A stretch of 64,000 nucleotides of DNA from assembly GCF_012933555.1 (NCBI RefSeq), contig NZ_JABBPK010000001.1, positions 970,001 through 1,034,000 on the forward strand, in the 5' to 3' direction. The DNA is from Niallia alba (GTDB lineage Bacteria; Bacillota; Bacilli; Bacillales; Cytobacillaceae). How positions within the stretch are numbered: the first letter of the stretch is position 1; every line of letters begins with the position of its first letter. A program made the position numbers and the translations under genes. The notes under the pieces are model-generated. The model saw only the letters and a program-made list of their open reading frames with translations. It was not told where the DNA came from and made no database searches. Positions 7,670-15,245 of this stretch are shown piece after piece.

Positions 7670-8884
7670 TTGAATATTTTCCGAAATAAATCATTCACTT
7701 TCATGTGGATTGGAAATGGCATGTCGGAGTTGGCGGGAGCTTTTGGAACTTTTTGCAACTCTCTATTAATCTATGAAATCACCGGTTCTTCTTGGGCGTT
7801 AGGAAGTATGTGGCTATTATATTTCATACCATCCCTCACACTTCAACTTTTTATTGGCCCATACATTGATCGCTGGAGTAGAAAATGGATGATGATTTTC
7901 GCTCTTTGGAGCAGAGGATTAGTATTTCTATTTCCGCTCATCAGCTATATTACTAACTCATTAGTTCCATGGCATATTTATATTGTCCAACTTATCATTG
8001 GGTTAATAACCCCCATATACTCCCCAGCCAACCAAGCGATATTGCCTAGTCTTGTTTCGAAACAACAATTAAGCACTGCAAATGCTTATGTTGAAGGAAT
8101 GGCAAGATTAATGACGTTTACAGCACCAGTTATAGCAGGGATTGTCATTGAATCTATTGGTATTGGCAGTACTTTATCTTTTATTTGTATTGCGCTAATT
8201 ATTAGTGGAAGTCTTTTACTAGGCATTAATGAGGAAAGAGAAGATAAAGCAGAGAGAAAAGCATGGGTAACTGAATTTATGGAGGGAATTAGCTACTTTT
8301 TTCAACAAAGAACAATTGTATGGCTAGGTATTTTTCTAGCATTTGTTCAATTTGGAGTAGGGGTTACTATGGTTATCAATATTCCTTATATCAAAACGGT
8401 ACTAGACGGAAATAATGCTATGTATGGGTATTTTATGGCAGGTTTTCCTTTAGGTTATATGCTAGGGACATTGTTTGTTGGAAAAATAAAATTTCAATCG
8501 AGGAGGCGATTAATGCTAGGGGCTCTATTTATTGGAGGATTGACCTACATTAATCTCGGGATTATAAGTTCTATCATTATTGCTATCATTACAGAAATAA
8601 TTGCTGGTATAGGAATGGCATTTTTTAGCATCCATAATATAACGATTTGTCAGCAAATCGTACCCAATCATTTAATGGGGAAAATTATTTCGGTCAGATC
8701 CTTCATTATTCGAGCAATGATGCCATTTGGCGTATTAATAGGCGGGGCATTAAGTGAACTATGGGGCATTCGACCTTTATATGTTTTCATTGGGGCGGTA
8801 ATTGTGACCACCTCTTTATTGGGAATAACGCTTCCATATTTTGCATTTCTTGATAAAGAGCATAAAAAGAAGCTTACTGCTTAA
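7670..8884 (+). CDS. MFS transporter, 12-helix exporter (MefA-like group)
   Basis: A 404-residue major-facilitator permease with about 12 transmembrane helices. The N-terminus (FRNKSFTFMWIGNGMSELAG) and the GPYIDRWSRKWMM segment between helices 2 and 3 are the MFS motif A region of macrolide-efflux-type exporters. Substrate is unknown. The TTG start has a weak ribosome site (AAAGTGGTG) that lies at the very end of the preceding repeat array, so the array is part of the 5' untranslated region or promoter. A strong bidirectional terminator separates it from the convergent fabF. Confidence 0.83.
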   Translation: MNIFRNKSFTFMWIGNGMSELAGAFGTFCNSLLIYEITGSSWALGSMWLLYFIPSLTLQLFIGPYIDRWSRKWMMIFALWSRGLVFLFPLISYITNSLVPWHIYIVQLIIGLITPIYSPANQAILPSLVSKQQLSTANAYVEGMARLMTFTAPVIAGIVIESIGIGSTLSFICIALIISGSLLLGINEEREDKAERKAWVTEFMEGISYFFQQRTIVWLGIFLAFVQFGVGVTMVINIPYIKTVLDGNNAMYGYFMAGFPLGYMLGTLFVGKIKFQSRRRLMLGALFIGGLTYINLGIISSIIIAIITEIIAGIGMAFFSIHNITICQQIVPNHLMGKIISVRSFIIRAMMPFGVLIGGALSELWGIRPLYVFIGAVIVTTSLLGITLPYFAFLDKEHKKKLTA

Positions 8885-8891
8885 GTTCAGA

Positions 8892-8937
8892 TAGAAAAGA
8901 CTAGGAAAACTTATCGTTGTTTTCCTAGTCTTTTCTA
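8892..8937. terminator. Bidirectional terminator between MFS gene and fabF
   Basis: Perfect 19-base-pair stem (8892-8910 with 8919-8937) with an 8-base loop. It sits immediately before the fabF stop codon on the opposite strand and can serve both convergent genes. Confidence 0.88.
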
Positions 8938-10173
8938 TTAATATTTTTTTAATACAATGGCTGAATTATGACCACCAAAGCCAAAGGAATTGGATAGACC
9001 AATGGATAAGGACGCTTTTCTAGCTCCTTCAGGGATGTAATCTAAATCACAGGCAGGGTCTGGATTTTCTAAGTTAATTGTTGGTGGGATAATGCCTTCT
9101 CGCAAACTCTTTACAAGAGCAATTGCTTCAGCCCCACCAGCAGCACCAAGCATATGACCAAGCATCGACTTATTTGCGGTTACTGGGATTTTATAGGCTT
9201 GTTCTTCAAATAATCGCTTAATAGCTAATGTTTCCGATAAATCTCCCACTGGTGTACTCGTTGCATGGGCGCTAATCACATCTACGTCAGCAGGAGTAAT
9301 ATTTGCTTTTGCTAAAGCATTTTTCATGGCAAGAAAAGCACCTCTTCCTTCTGGATGGGTTGCAACCATATGATGGGCATCTGAGCTTGCTCCATATCCG
9401 ATGATTTCAGCTAATATAGGAGCATTGCGTTTAATGGCATGTTCTAAGTCTTCAATTACTAAAATAGCTGCACCTTCACTCATTACAAAACCATCACGAT
9501 TTATATCAAAAGGTCTACTTGCTGATGTAGGTTCCTCGTTTCTTGTAGATAATGCTCTTGCATTTCCAAAACTCGCTAAAGATAAATTTGTAACAGCAGC
9601 TTCTGCACCGCCAGCAAACATAACATCAGCATCGCCATTACGAATCGTATGAAAAGCTTCCCCAATCGATGTATTTCCGATTGAACAGGCAGTTACAGGA
9701 GAGAGAGAAGGACCTTGAGCTCCAAGTTTGATGCTAATTTGTGCAGCAGCAGCATTAGAAATCATCATGGGCACTAAGTTAGGGCTAACTCGATTTGGTC
9801 CTCTTTGATTTAAAGTATTGACGTTATCAATAAGGGTTGTCAAACCGCCGATTCCTGATCCAACATAAACACCTAGACGTTCTTTATCTACTAATTCGAT
9901 ATTTAACTGCGAGTCTGTTAACGCTTCTTCAGCTGCAGCTAAAGCAAACTGGCTAAACCGATCGAGTTTCTTCGCTTCCTTTGCTCCCCATCTATCTTCT
10001 GGATGAAAGTCTGTTACAATTCCAGCTATTTTAGTTTTAGAATTAGAGACATCTAAATGTTCAATAGGACGGATTCCAGATTCCCCTTTTAGGAGGCGCT
10101 GCCAATAATCACCTACATTGTTTCCTAACGGTGAAATAATCCCCATTCCAGTTATCACAACTCTTTTCACCAT
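8938..10173 (-). CDS. fabF: Beta-ketoacyl-ACP synthase II (FabF), variant paralogue
   Basis: FabF elongates acyl-ACP with malonyl-ACP during fatty-acid synthesis. The 411 residues carry the complete Cys-His-His set at the positions used in E. coli FabF: Cys163, His303, Lys335 and His340, with the C-terminal NSFGFGGHNS loop. Two motif details are unusual: the nucleophile region reads TACSIGNTSIG rather than TACATGTNAIG, and the first histidine lies in SAHATST rather than NAHGTST. This suggests a second, possibly specialised KAS II rather than the housekeeping copy next to fabH. The ATG follows GGGGG. It is divergent from an MmyB-type regulator 103 bases away. Confidence 0.9.
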   Translation of the reverse strand: MVKRVVITGMGIISPLGNNVGDYWQRLLKGESGIRPIEHLDVSNSKTKIAGIVTDFHPEDRWGAKEAKKLDRFSQFALAAAEEALTDSQLNIELVDKERLGVYVGSGIGGLTTLIDNVNTLNQRGPNRVSPNLVPMMISNAAAAQISIKLGAQGPSLSPVTACSIGNTSIGEAFHTIRNGDADVMFAGGAEAAVTNLSLASFGNARALSTRNEEPTSASRPFDINRDGFVMSEGAAILVIEDLEHAIKRNAPILAEIIGYGASSDAHHMVATHPEGRGAFLAMKNALAKANITPADVDVISAHATSTPVGDLSETLAIKRLFEEQAYKIPVTANKSMLGHMLGAAGGAEAIALVKSLREGIIPPTINLENPDPACDLDYIPEGARKASLSIGLSNSFGFGGHNSAIVLKKY

Positions 10174-10232
10174 TTTTCCCCCATTCCTTTTTTCTTTATT
10201 GTATTCTTTTATTATCCTATTACAAGTTGTAG

Positions 10233-10248
10233 TTTATACTAGTATAAA
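10233..10248. promoter_or_regulatory. 16-bp palindrome between fabF and the MmyB-type regulator
   Basis: The perfect palindrome tttatactagtataaa lies in the 103-base divergent spacer, 29 bases before the regulator start. It is a good candidate operator for that regulator; no published box was matched. Confidence 0.5.
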
Positions 10249-10276
10249 TAGTACTAGCTTAGAAAGGATAATACAT

Positions 10277-11110
10277 ATGAATAGAGATATAAGATTAGAA
10301 GCGCTATCTGATTTTCTAAAAACAAAGCGTTCAAAAATCCAGCCACAAATGGTCGGTCTTCCTGTTGGGAGTAGAAGGAGAACAGCGGGACTTCGGCGTG
10401 AAGAAGTAGCACAGTTAGCGGGAGTAAGCACTACTTGGTACACATGGCTAGAGCAGGGAAGAGATATTAAAGTGTCTATCTCCGTTCTCGATGCAGTAGC
10501 AGACGCCCTGCAATTAAATTTGGATGAGAGAAAATATGTATATGGATTAGCTTTTGAAGAGGGAAATTCCTTTTTTCCTAAGGAAGAGGAAGAAGGCATC
10601 ATTACCCCTTCCTTAGAGCGAATTTTAAAAGAGCTTCGTTATTGCCCTACTATTATTACCGATCGCCGGTCTTTTATTGTAGGATGGAATGAAGCTGCTA
10701 AACAAGTATTCTTGGATTTCGAAAAGCTCCCGCTTGAAAAAAGAAATCTGATTGAATTGCTTTTTTCGAGGAAGGAGCTACGAGCATTGGCAGTCAATTG
10801 GGAGGACTTTGTCAAAGGATTTATCTCTATCTTTCGTACGTATTTAGGTCAATATATGGCAGATGAATGGTATGGAGAATTTATTGAAAATATGAAAAAG
10901 AACTATCCTGTTTTCAATAAGATGTGGAATGAAAGTGAAATAAGCTCTGCTCCTGAGGTATTAATTGAATTTCGTCATTCTAAGGCAGGCAAAATGATTT
11001 ATAATTTAACTTCTTTACAGGTTCATGGTGCGAATGATTTAAGATGTAGTATTTACACACCAGTTGATGGAACAGGTACAGAGGAGAAGATTAAGCATTT
11101 GATTAAATGA
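10277..11110 (+). CDS. XRE-family regulator with MmyB-type ligand-binding domain
   Basis: A 277-residue transcription factor. Residues 10-85 form an XRE helix-turn-helix with the family hallmark RRRTAGLRREEVAQLAGVS followed by TWYTWLEQGR. The rest, from about residue 105, is the PAS-like MmyB/MltR ligand-binding domain (YCPTIITDRRSFIVGWNEAA). Family knowledge: one structurally studied member of this domain held a fatty acid. The ATG at 10277 is preceded by AAAGGA; the frame extends 53 hydrophobic codons further upstream, but these run into the fabF start region and are not family-like. Divergence from fabF and tail-to-tail order with an NmrA-like reductase make local control of either gene plausible. 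Confidence 0.85.
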   Translation: MNRDIRLEALSDFLKTKRSKIQPQMVGLPVGSRRRTAGLRREEVAQLAGVSTTWYTWLEQGRDIKVSISVLDAVADALQLNLDERKYVYGLAFEEGNSFFPKEEEEGIITPSLERILKELRYCPTIITDRRSFIVGWNEAAKQVFLDFEKLPLEKRNLIELLFSRKELRALAVNWEDFVKGFISIFRTYLGQYMADEWYGEFIENMKKNYPVFNKMWNESEISSAPEVLIEFRHSKAGKMIYNLTSLQVHGANDLRCSIYTPVDGTGTEEKIKHLIK

Positions 11111-11170
11111 GTGTAAACATCCAAATAAGGGACACAGCCATTGGTTGTGTCCACTAGACTATTGTATAAA

Positions 11171-12025
11171 TTAATCAATAAGCTGTTTAATCCCATCCAC
11201 AATAGGAGTTTCAGAACGTCCAAGCAACTTCTCAAAATCATTGCTTTCAATTTCTAATGAACCTTCACGAATATCCTTTTGGATAGCAACAAGCATTGGA
11301 ACAAGAAAGTCTGGTACGCCAGCTTGTGTTATTATGTCTGCATAAGTTGTGTCATCTACTTGTTGGACAGGTACTTCTTTTCCAATTACCTGGCTAACAG
11401 CAGCAGCGATTTCTTCCTGAGTCAATAGTTTACCAGAAAGCTCATAAATCGTATTTTCGTGTCCATCTCCTGTAAGGACGGCGGCTGCAGCTTCTGCATA
11501 GTCTTGTTGTAAAGCCCAGCCAACTTTTCCATTTCCAGCAGCGGTAACCCATGGGGCACCAGCAAGGACGCCTTGAATAGTGGATAGTTCATTTTCAAGA
11601 TACCAGTTATTGCGCAAGAAGGAATATGCGATACCAGATTTAAGAATGGCTTCTTCTGTTGCTTTGTGAACTTTGGCAAGAAAGTTTGTGCTTTCTTGGG
11701 CGTTCGCAATACTTGTATATGCGATAAAGGAAACACCAGCGTTTTTAGCTGCTTCAACAGCATTGTTATGTTGGCGAATTCTTGTTTCCGTATCGCCATC
11801 TGCTGAAATAAATAATAAGCGGTCAATTCCTTTAAAGGCTGCCTCTAATGTTTCTGGACGGTCGAAATCCCCTTGGCGAACGTCAACACCTTGTGCACGT
11901 AGTTCTTCTGCTTTTTCAGGATTACGGACACTAACAGCAAGCTGATCAACAGGAACTGATTTTAATAAAACATTCACTATTTTTGAACCGAGTTTGCCAG
12001 TTGCACCTGTTACTAATAGTTTCAT
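11171..12025 (-). CDS. NmrA-like SDR family NAD(P)-binding oxidoreductase (QorB/YtfG type)
   Basis: A 284-residue atypical short-chain dehydrogenase. The N-terminal nucleotide-binding motif is GATGKLG (residues 7-13), followed by RNPEKAEELRAQGVDVRQGDFD, which marks the NmrA/QorB branch; the tail with ELSGKLLTQEEIAAAVSQV is also typical. The E. coli relative QorB is an NADPH quinone reductase, so quinone or electrophile detoxification is likely but unproven. It is divergent from an HxlR-family regulator at 12216, the same arrangement as qorB and its HxlR-type regulator gene in enterobacteria. The ATG follows GGAGGG on the minus strand. Confidence 0.85.
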   Translation of the reverse strand: MKLLVTGATGKLGSKIVNVLLKSVPVDQLAVSVRNPEKAEELRAQGVDVRQGDFDRPETLEAAFKGIDRLLFISADGDTETRIRQHNNAVEAAKNAGVSFIAYTSIANAQESTNFLAKVHKATEEAILKSGIAYSFLRNNWYLENELSTIQGVLAGAPWVTAAGNGKVGWALQQDYAEAAAAVLTGDGHENTIYELSGKLLTQEEIAAAVSQVIGKEVPVQQVDDTTYADIITQAGVPDFLVPMLVAIQKDIREGSLEIESNDFEKLLGRSETPIVDGIKQLID

Positions 12026-12215
12026 TCTAAATTCCCTCCTAATTGTTTTGCATTTACATTATAACCAAGTCAATCTTTCTTCATTGATACAGGATGATTG
12101 GTTACTTGTTGTATATTAGTTATAGGTATATAGTATATTTATAGTAACAAAAATAAAAGTAGTTATTTTTTTATGACATAGTCACATAAATAGTACCATG
12201 GGAAGGAGAGATAAA

Positions 12216-12563
12216 ATGGCACGTTATTTTGTTCAAGGGGAACCTTCATCGAATGAAGAGGAAGGTTTCTGTCCTGTAACGTATACGCAAAATTTAACAG
12301 CAGGAAGATGGAAAATTATTATTTTATGGCATTTAAGTCAGGGAACAAAACGTTTTAATGAACTGCAAAGGCTTTTACCTGGCATTTCAAAAGGAATTTT
12401 AACAAGACAGTTGAGGGAATTAGAAGCAGATCAAATGGTGCACAGAGAAGTATATAAAGAGGTGCCGCCTAAGGTCGAGTATTCTTTAACAGAAAAAGGA
12501 GTTAGCTTTATACCGATTCTTGATTTAATGGGGGAGTGGGGGAAGAGGCATTATAAGGATTAA
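12216..12563 (+). CDS. HxlR-family winged-helix transcriptional regulator
   Basis: A 115-residue regulator of the HxlR/DUF24 family. It shows the family pattern [22 protein letters not shown] with a cysteine near residue 19, followed by [24 protein letters not shown] and a winged hairpin [14 protein letters not shown]. In many family members (QorR, YodB, HypR) the N-terminal cysteine senses quinones or electrophiles, which fits the divergent quinone-reductase-like gene. The ATG at 12216 is used because GGAAGGAGAG precedes it; an in-frame ATG at 12198 lies before that ribosome site. Confidence 0.87.
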   Translation: MARYFVQGEPSSNEEEGFCPVTYTQNLTAGRWKIIILWHLSQGTKRFNELQRLLPGISKGILTRQLRELEADQMVHREVYKEVPPKVEYSLTEKGVSFIPILDLMGEWGKRHYKD

Positions 12564-12566
12564 AAA

Positions 12567-12600
12567 ATGGGGACAAATTATTGTCCCCATTAGCTTTTTA
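12567..12600. terminator. Bidirectional terminator between hxlR-type gene and amino-acid ABC ATPase
   Basis: Perfect 10-base-pair stem (12567-12576 with 12581-12590), 4-base loop, with a T-rich stretch on the plus side and a T run on the minus side, serving both convergent genes. Confidence 0.85.
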
Positions 12601-13326
12601 TAAAACTTTATTCAAGAAGTCTTTTGTACGCTCATTTTGTGGATTTCCGAAAATTTCTTGTGGTGTACCTTCTTCCACAATATATCCGTTATCCATAAAG
12701 ATAACGCGGTCTGCCACTTCTCTAGCAAAGCCCATTTCATGTGTTACGATAACCATTGTCATTCCTTCTTGTGCCAACTGTTTAATAACATTTAATACTT
12801 CTCCAACCATTTCTGGGTCAAGAGCACTTGTTGGTTCATCGAATAGCATAATATCAGGGTTCATCGCAAGGGCACGTGCGATTGCTACCCTTTGTTTTTG
12901 ACCACCTGATAATTTAGCCGGATTTTCGTTCGCTTTCTCTTTCAAGCCTACACGTTCTAATAGCTCTAACGCTTTTTCTTTTGCTTGCTGTGGTGTAGCC
13001 TTTTTTAAATCAACTGGTGCAAGTGTGATATTTTCCAATACTGTTAAGTGTGGGAAAAGATTAAAGTGCTGGAACACCATACCGATATTTTCTCTAATTT
13101 TGTTAATATCATTTTTCTTATCTGTTAAATTAAAATCGTTTACTACGACTTCACCACTTGTAACTTCTTCTAACATATTTAAGCAGCGGAGAAGGGTACT
13201 TTTTCCGGATCCAGAAGGACCGATTAAGCAAACAACTTCGCCTTCTGTTACCTGTAAATCAATTGATTTCAATACTTCAAGATTACCATATGATTTTTTC
13301 AGATTCGTCACTTTAAGCTTGGCCAT
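12598..13326 (-). CDS. Amino-acid ABC transporter ATP-binding protein (GlnQ type)
   Basis: A 242-residue polar-amino-acid importer ATPase. Walker [10 protein letters not shown] starts at about residue 36, the Q-loop is [10 protein letters not shown], the signature is LSGGQKQR and Walker B is [14 protein letters not shown], with the switch histidine in VTHEMG. Length and motifs match GlnQ/ArtM/YxeO-type proteins. Its start overlaps the end of the binding-protein/permease gene by 14 bases, so translation is coupled. The transported amino acid cannot be told from the ATPase. Confidence 0.92.
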   Translation of the reverse strand: MAKLKVTNLKKSYGNLEVLKSIDLQVTEGEVVCLIGPSGSGKSTLLRCLNMLEEVTSGEVVVNDFNLTDKKNDINKIRENIGMVFQHFNLFPHLTVLENITLAPVDLKKATPQQAKEKALELLERVGLKEKANENPAKLSGGQKQRVAIARALAMNPDIMLFDEPTSALDPEMVGEVLNVIKQLAQEGMTMVIVTHEMGFAREVADRVIFMDNGYIVEEGTPQEIFGNPQNERTKDFLNKVL

Positions 13327-14764
13327 TTTTAATCCTTCTTTCTAATACATTTGATACTTTTGTTAGAATCATGATCACAATAAAGTACATAATACCGACG
13401 ATTAGCCACATTTGGAATGATTCTAAGTTTCTTGCAATAATAATTTTTCCGCTTTGTGTCAATTCGTTAATACCGATGATGGAAAGAATAGACGTATCTT
13501 TTAATGTAATAACAAATTGGTTAATAAATGCTGGAATCATTAATTGAATAGCCTGTGGAAGCACTACTTTTCTCATTGCTTTTCCATAAGGAAGACCTAG
13601 ACTGCGTGCAGCCTCCATTTGACCTTTATCAACTGACTGAATTCCTCCACGAACTATCTCCGCCATGTAAGCACCAGCGTTTAAGCTTAAGGTAATAAGA
13701 CCGGCAGCAACAGCTGAAATTCGGAAATCAAGGGCTGCTGGGATTCCAAAGTAAATAAAGAATGCTTGAACAATTAATGGTGTTCCTCGGAAGATATCGA
13801 TATAAATAACAGCAATAGTGCTCAATACTTTATTTTTTGCAATACGTAATAAGCCGAAGATAATCCCAAGTACTGTTGCAATTAAAAGGGAAACGACTGT
13901 TAAAATCAGTGTCATTTTTAGACCAGACAATAAGCTTGGAAAGCTCTCTTTTAATAGACCGAAAAAGCCGTTTCCTTCTTCCGCCTCTGAACCTGTTTCT
14001 AAGTATTTATCTAATATTTCTTGATATTCACCAGATGCTTTTAAATTAGCTAGACCTGCATTAAACATTTCAAGAAGCTCTGTATTTTGACCTTTAGAAA
14101 CAGCAAAACCATATGATGCTCCCGCTTCTTTGTCTGTTACAATTTTCAAGCCATTGCCTTGCTTGATTCCATAAGCTAATACAGGATAGTCATCAAATAC
14201 AGCAACAGAATTTCCTGTTCTTACTTCTTCGTACATATTAGCAGAGTCGTCAAAAGTTACGATTGAAAATCCGTATTCATCTTTGATGCTGGCAGCAAAG
14301 CTAGCACCCTCTGTTCCTGTTTTAACAGCAACCTTTTGTCCTTTTAAATCATCATAAGAAGCAACTGTATCATTATCACTGTCCACTGCCATTATGATAC
14401 CAGAATCAAAGTAAGGTTCTGAGAAATCAAACTTTTTCTGTCTTTCTTCTGTAATACTCATTCCGGCAATAACCGCGTCCACTTGTTTCGATTCCAATGC
14501 TTGTACAGCAGCATTAAATCCAAGTGGCTTCATTTCATATTTGAAACCTTGATCTTTTGCAATTGCAGCGATTAAATCCATATCGATTCCAACGAAATCA
14601 CCACTTACATCCTGAAATTCAAATGGTGCAAATGTAATATCTGTAGCAATCTGATAAACTTTCTCCTTAGCTTCTGCTTTTGTTATAGGAGAAATAATAT
14701 TCAACATAGTTAAGACAACTATAAAGAATAAAATTAATTTAGACATCCTTTTCTTTTGCTTCAT
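13313..14764 (-). CDS. Fused amino-acid-binding protein and ABC permease
   Basis: A 483-residue fusion that combines two parts usually encoded separately. Residues 1-30 are a signal/anchor segment, about 35-265 a solute-binding domain ([16 protein letters not shown], the canonical opening of family 3 binding proteins), and about 285-480 a HisM/GlnP-type permease with the [17 protein letters not shown] coupling loop. Such fusions are known in Firmicutes (GlnP of GlnPQ). With the downstream ATPase it makes a complete importer for a polar amino acid, perhaps glutamine, glutamate or arginine. The ATG follows AAGGAG. A 17-base palindrome lies 57 bases upstream. Confidence 0.92.
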   Translation of the reverse strand: MKQKKRMSKLILFFIVVLTMLNIISPITKAEAKEKVYQIATDITFAPFEFQDVSGDFVGIDMDLIAAIAKDQGFKYEMKPLGFNAAVQALESKQVDAVIAGMSITEERQKKFDFSEPYFDSGIIMAVDSDNDTVASYDDLKGQKVAVKTGTEGASFAASIKDEYGFSIVTFDDSANMYEEVRTGNSVAVFDDYPVLAYGIKQGNGLKIVTDKEAGASYGFAVSKGQNTELLEMFNAGLANLKASGEYQEILDKYLETGSEAEEGNGFFGLLKESFPSLLSGLKMTLILTVVSLLIATVLGIIFGLLRIAKNKVLSTIAVIYIDIFRGTPLIVQAFFIYFGIPAALDFRISAVAAGLITLSLNAGAYMAEIVRGGIQSVDKGQMEAARSLGLPYGKAMRKVVLPQAIQLMIPAFINQFVITLKDTSILSIIGINELTQSGKIIIARNLESFQMWLIVGIMYFIVIMILTKVSNVLERRIKNGQA

Positions 14765-14820
14765 TCGTGTAACTCCTTTTCGCTTTTTTCTTGATATTTA
14801 TAAAGTCCTTCGTATTCATA

Positions 14821-14837
14821 TGTTAGATAATCTAACA
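14821..14837. promoter_or_regulatory. 17-base palindrome upstream of the amino-acid importer
   Basis: tgttagataatctaaca is a perfect inverted repeat (8-base arms, one central base), 57 bases before the importer start. A second shorter inverted repeat (acaatct/agattgt) lies at 14862-14877. Either could be an operator; no known box was matched and no S-box or T-box leader is visible. Confidence 0.4.
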
Positions 14838-14990
14838 AACACATAATTAAAATAATACTAAACAATCTTGAGATTGTACAGATAGGAATATATAGAGAAA
14901 ATTTACCAATTTTTCTTGAGGCAGTGGATTACATAACGGAAAGTATGTTATACTTTAGGTACTTAGAACGAAAGGGATGATGGGTGAACG

Positions 14991-15002
14991 ATGAAGAACT
15001 AA
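14991..15002 (+). CDS. Candidate 3-codon leader peptide (MKN) of the ABC-F attenuator
   Basis: ATG AAG AAC TAA preceded by GGTGA at short spacing. Its stop codon lies inside the left arm of the first leader hairpin, so a ribosome stalled here would melt that hairpin. Too short for any homology evidence; the call rests on position alone. Confidence 0.5.
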   Translation: MKN

Positions 15003-15187
15003 TCTTATTTTTCAAAAATTTGAATGAAATAAATTTCAAATTAAACAAAAATAGGATTAGTCTGCCCATTTCCATAAATCGCTTTTCTGTGTGTATCTCT
15101 AATGGTATGCGCACAATTATTGATCGATATGCACAGTTTTTTTGTATGCGATCGCGATTATGAACGAGCAAATAATTAGGTATGGCT

Positions 15188-15222
15188 AATCCTTCCAACG
15201 ATAATTGGGAGGATTTTTTTCT
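15188..15222 (+). terminator. Attenuator terminator upstream of the ABC-F gene
   Basis: An 11-base-pair stem (15188-15198 with 15205-15215, one G-U) with a 6-base loop and a run of seven T, ending about 25 bases before the ABC-F start codon. Its left arm can be captured by the upstream segment aggattag. Confidence 0.85.
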
Positions 15223-15245
15223 CCCTTCTGAAGGGATTTGATACG

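Larger units (their letters stand above)
14946..15236 (+). promoter_or_regulatory. ABC-F gene leader: promoter, uORF and attenuator structures
   Basis: The 5' leader of the ABC-F gene starts with an extended -10 TGTTATACT (14946-14954). A 3-codon ORF follows, then a long hairpin whose arms 14998-15012 and 15047-15061 pair over 15 bases (one G-U). An intrinsic terminator lies at 15188-15222, and a small hairpin tccctt/aaggga (15222-15236) hides the ribosome site. The segment aggattag (15053-15060) can pair with either ctaatc (14999-15004) or ctaatcct in the terminator's left arm (15187-15194 region), giving antiterminator and anti-antiterminator states. This is the layout described for B. subtilis vmlR, induced by ribosome-stalling antibiotics. 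Confidence 0.75.

Noticed and set aside
7457-7758. Open frames on the minus strand rich in LADFPLILADF-type repeats
   Set aside because: They are translations of the 21-base tandem array, open because 42 is a multiple of three. No ribosome site or family resemblance.
10118-10276. Longer N-terminus for the MmyB-type regulator (53 extra residues)
   Set aside because: The extension is hydrophobic and atypical, crosses the fabF start region, and the ATG at 10277 has a ribosome site and begins the family-like sequence.
14765-14990. T-box or S-box leader before the amino-acid importer
   Set aside because: No T-box sequence, specifier loop or S-box core on the minus strand; only short palindromes.
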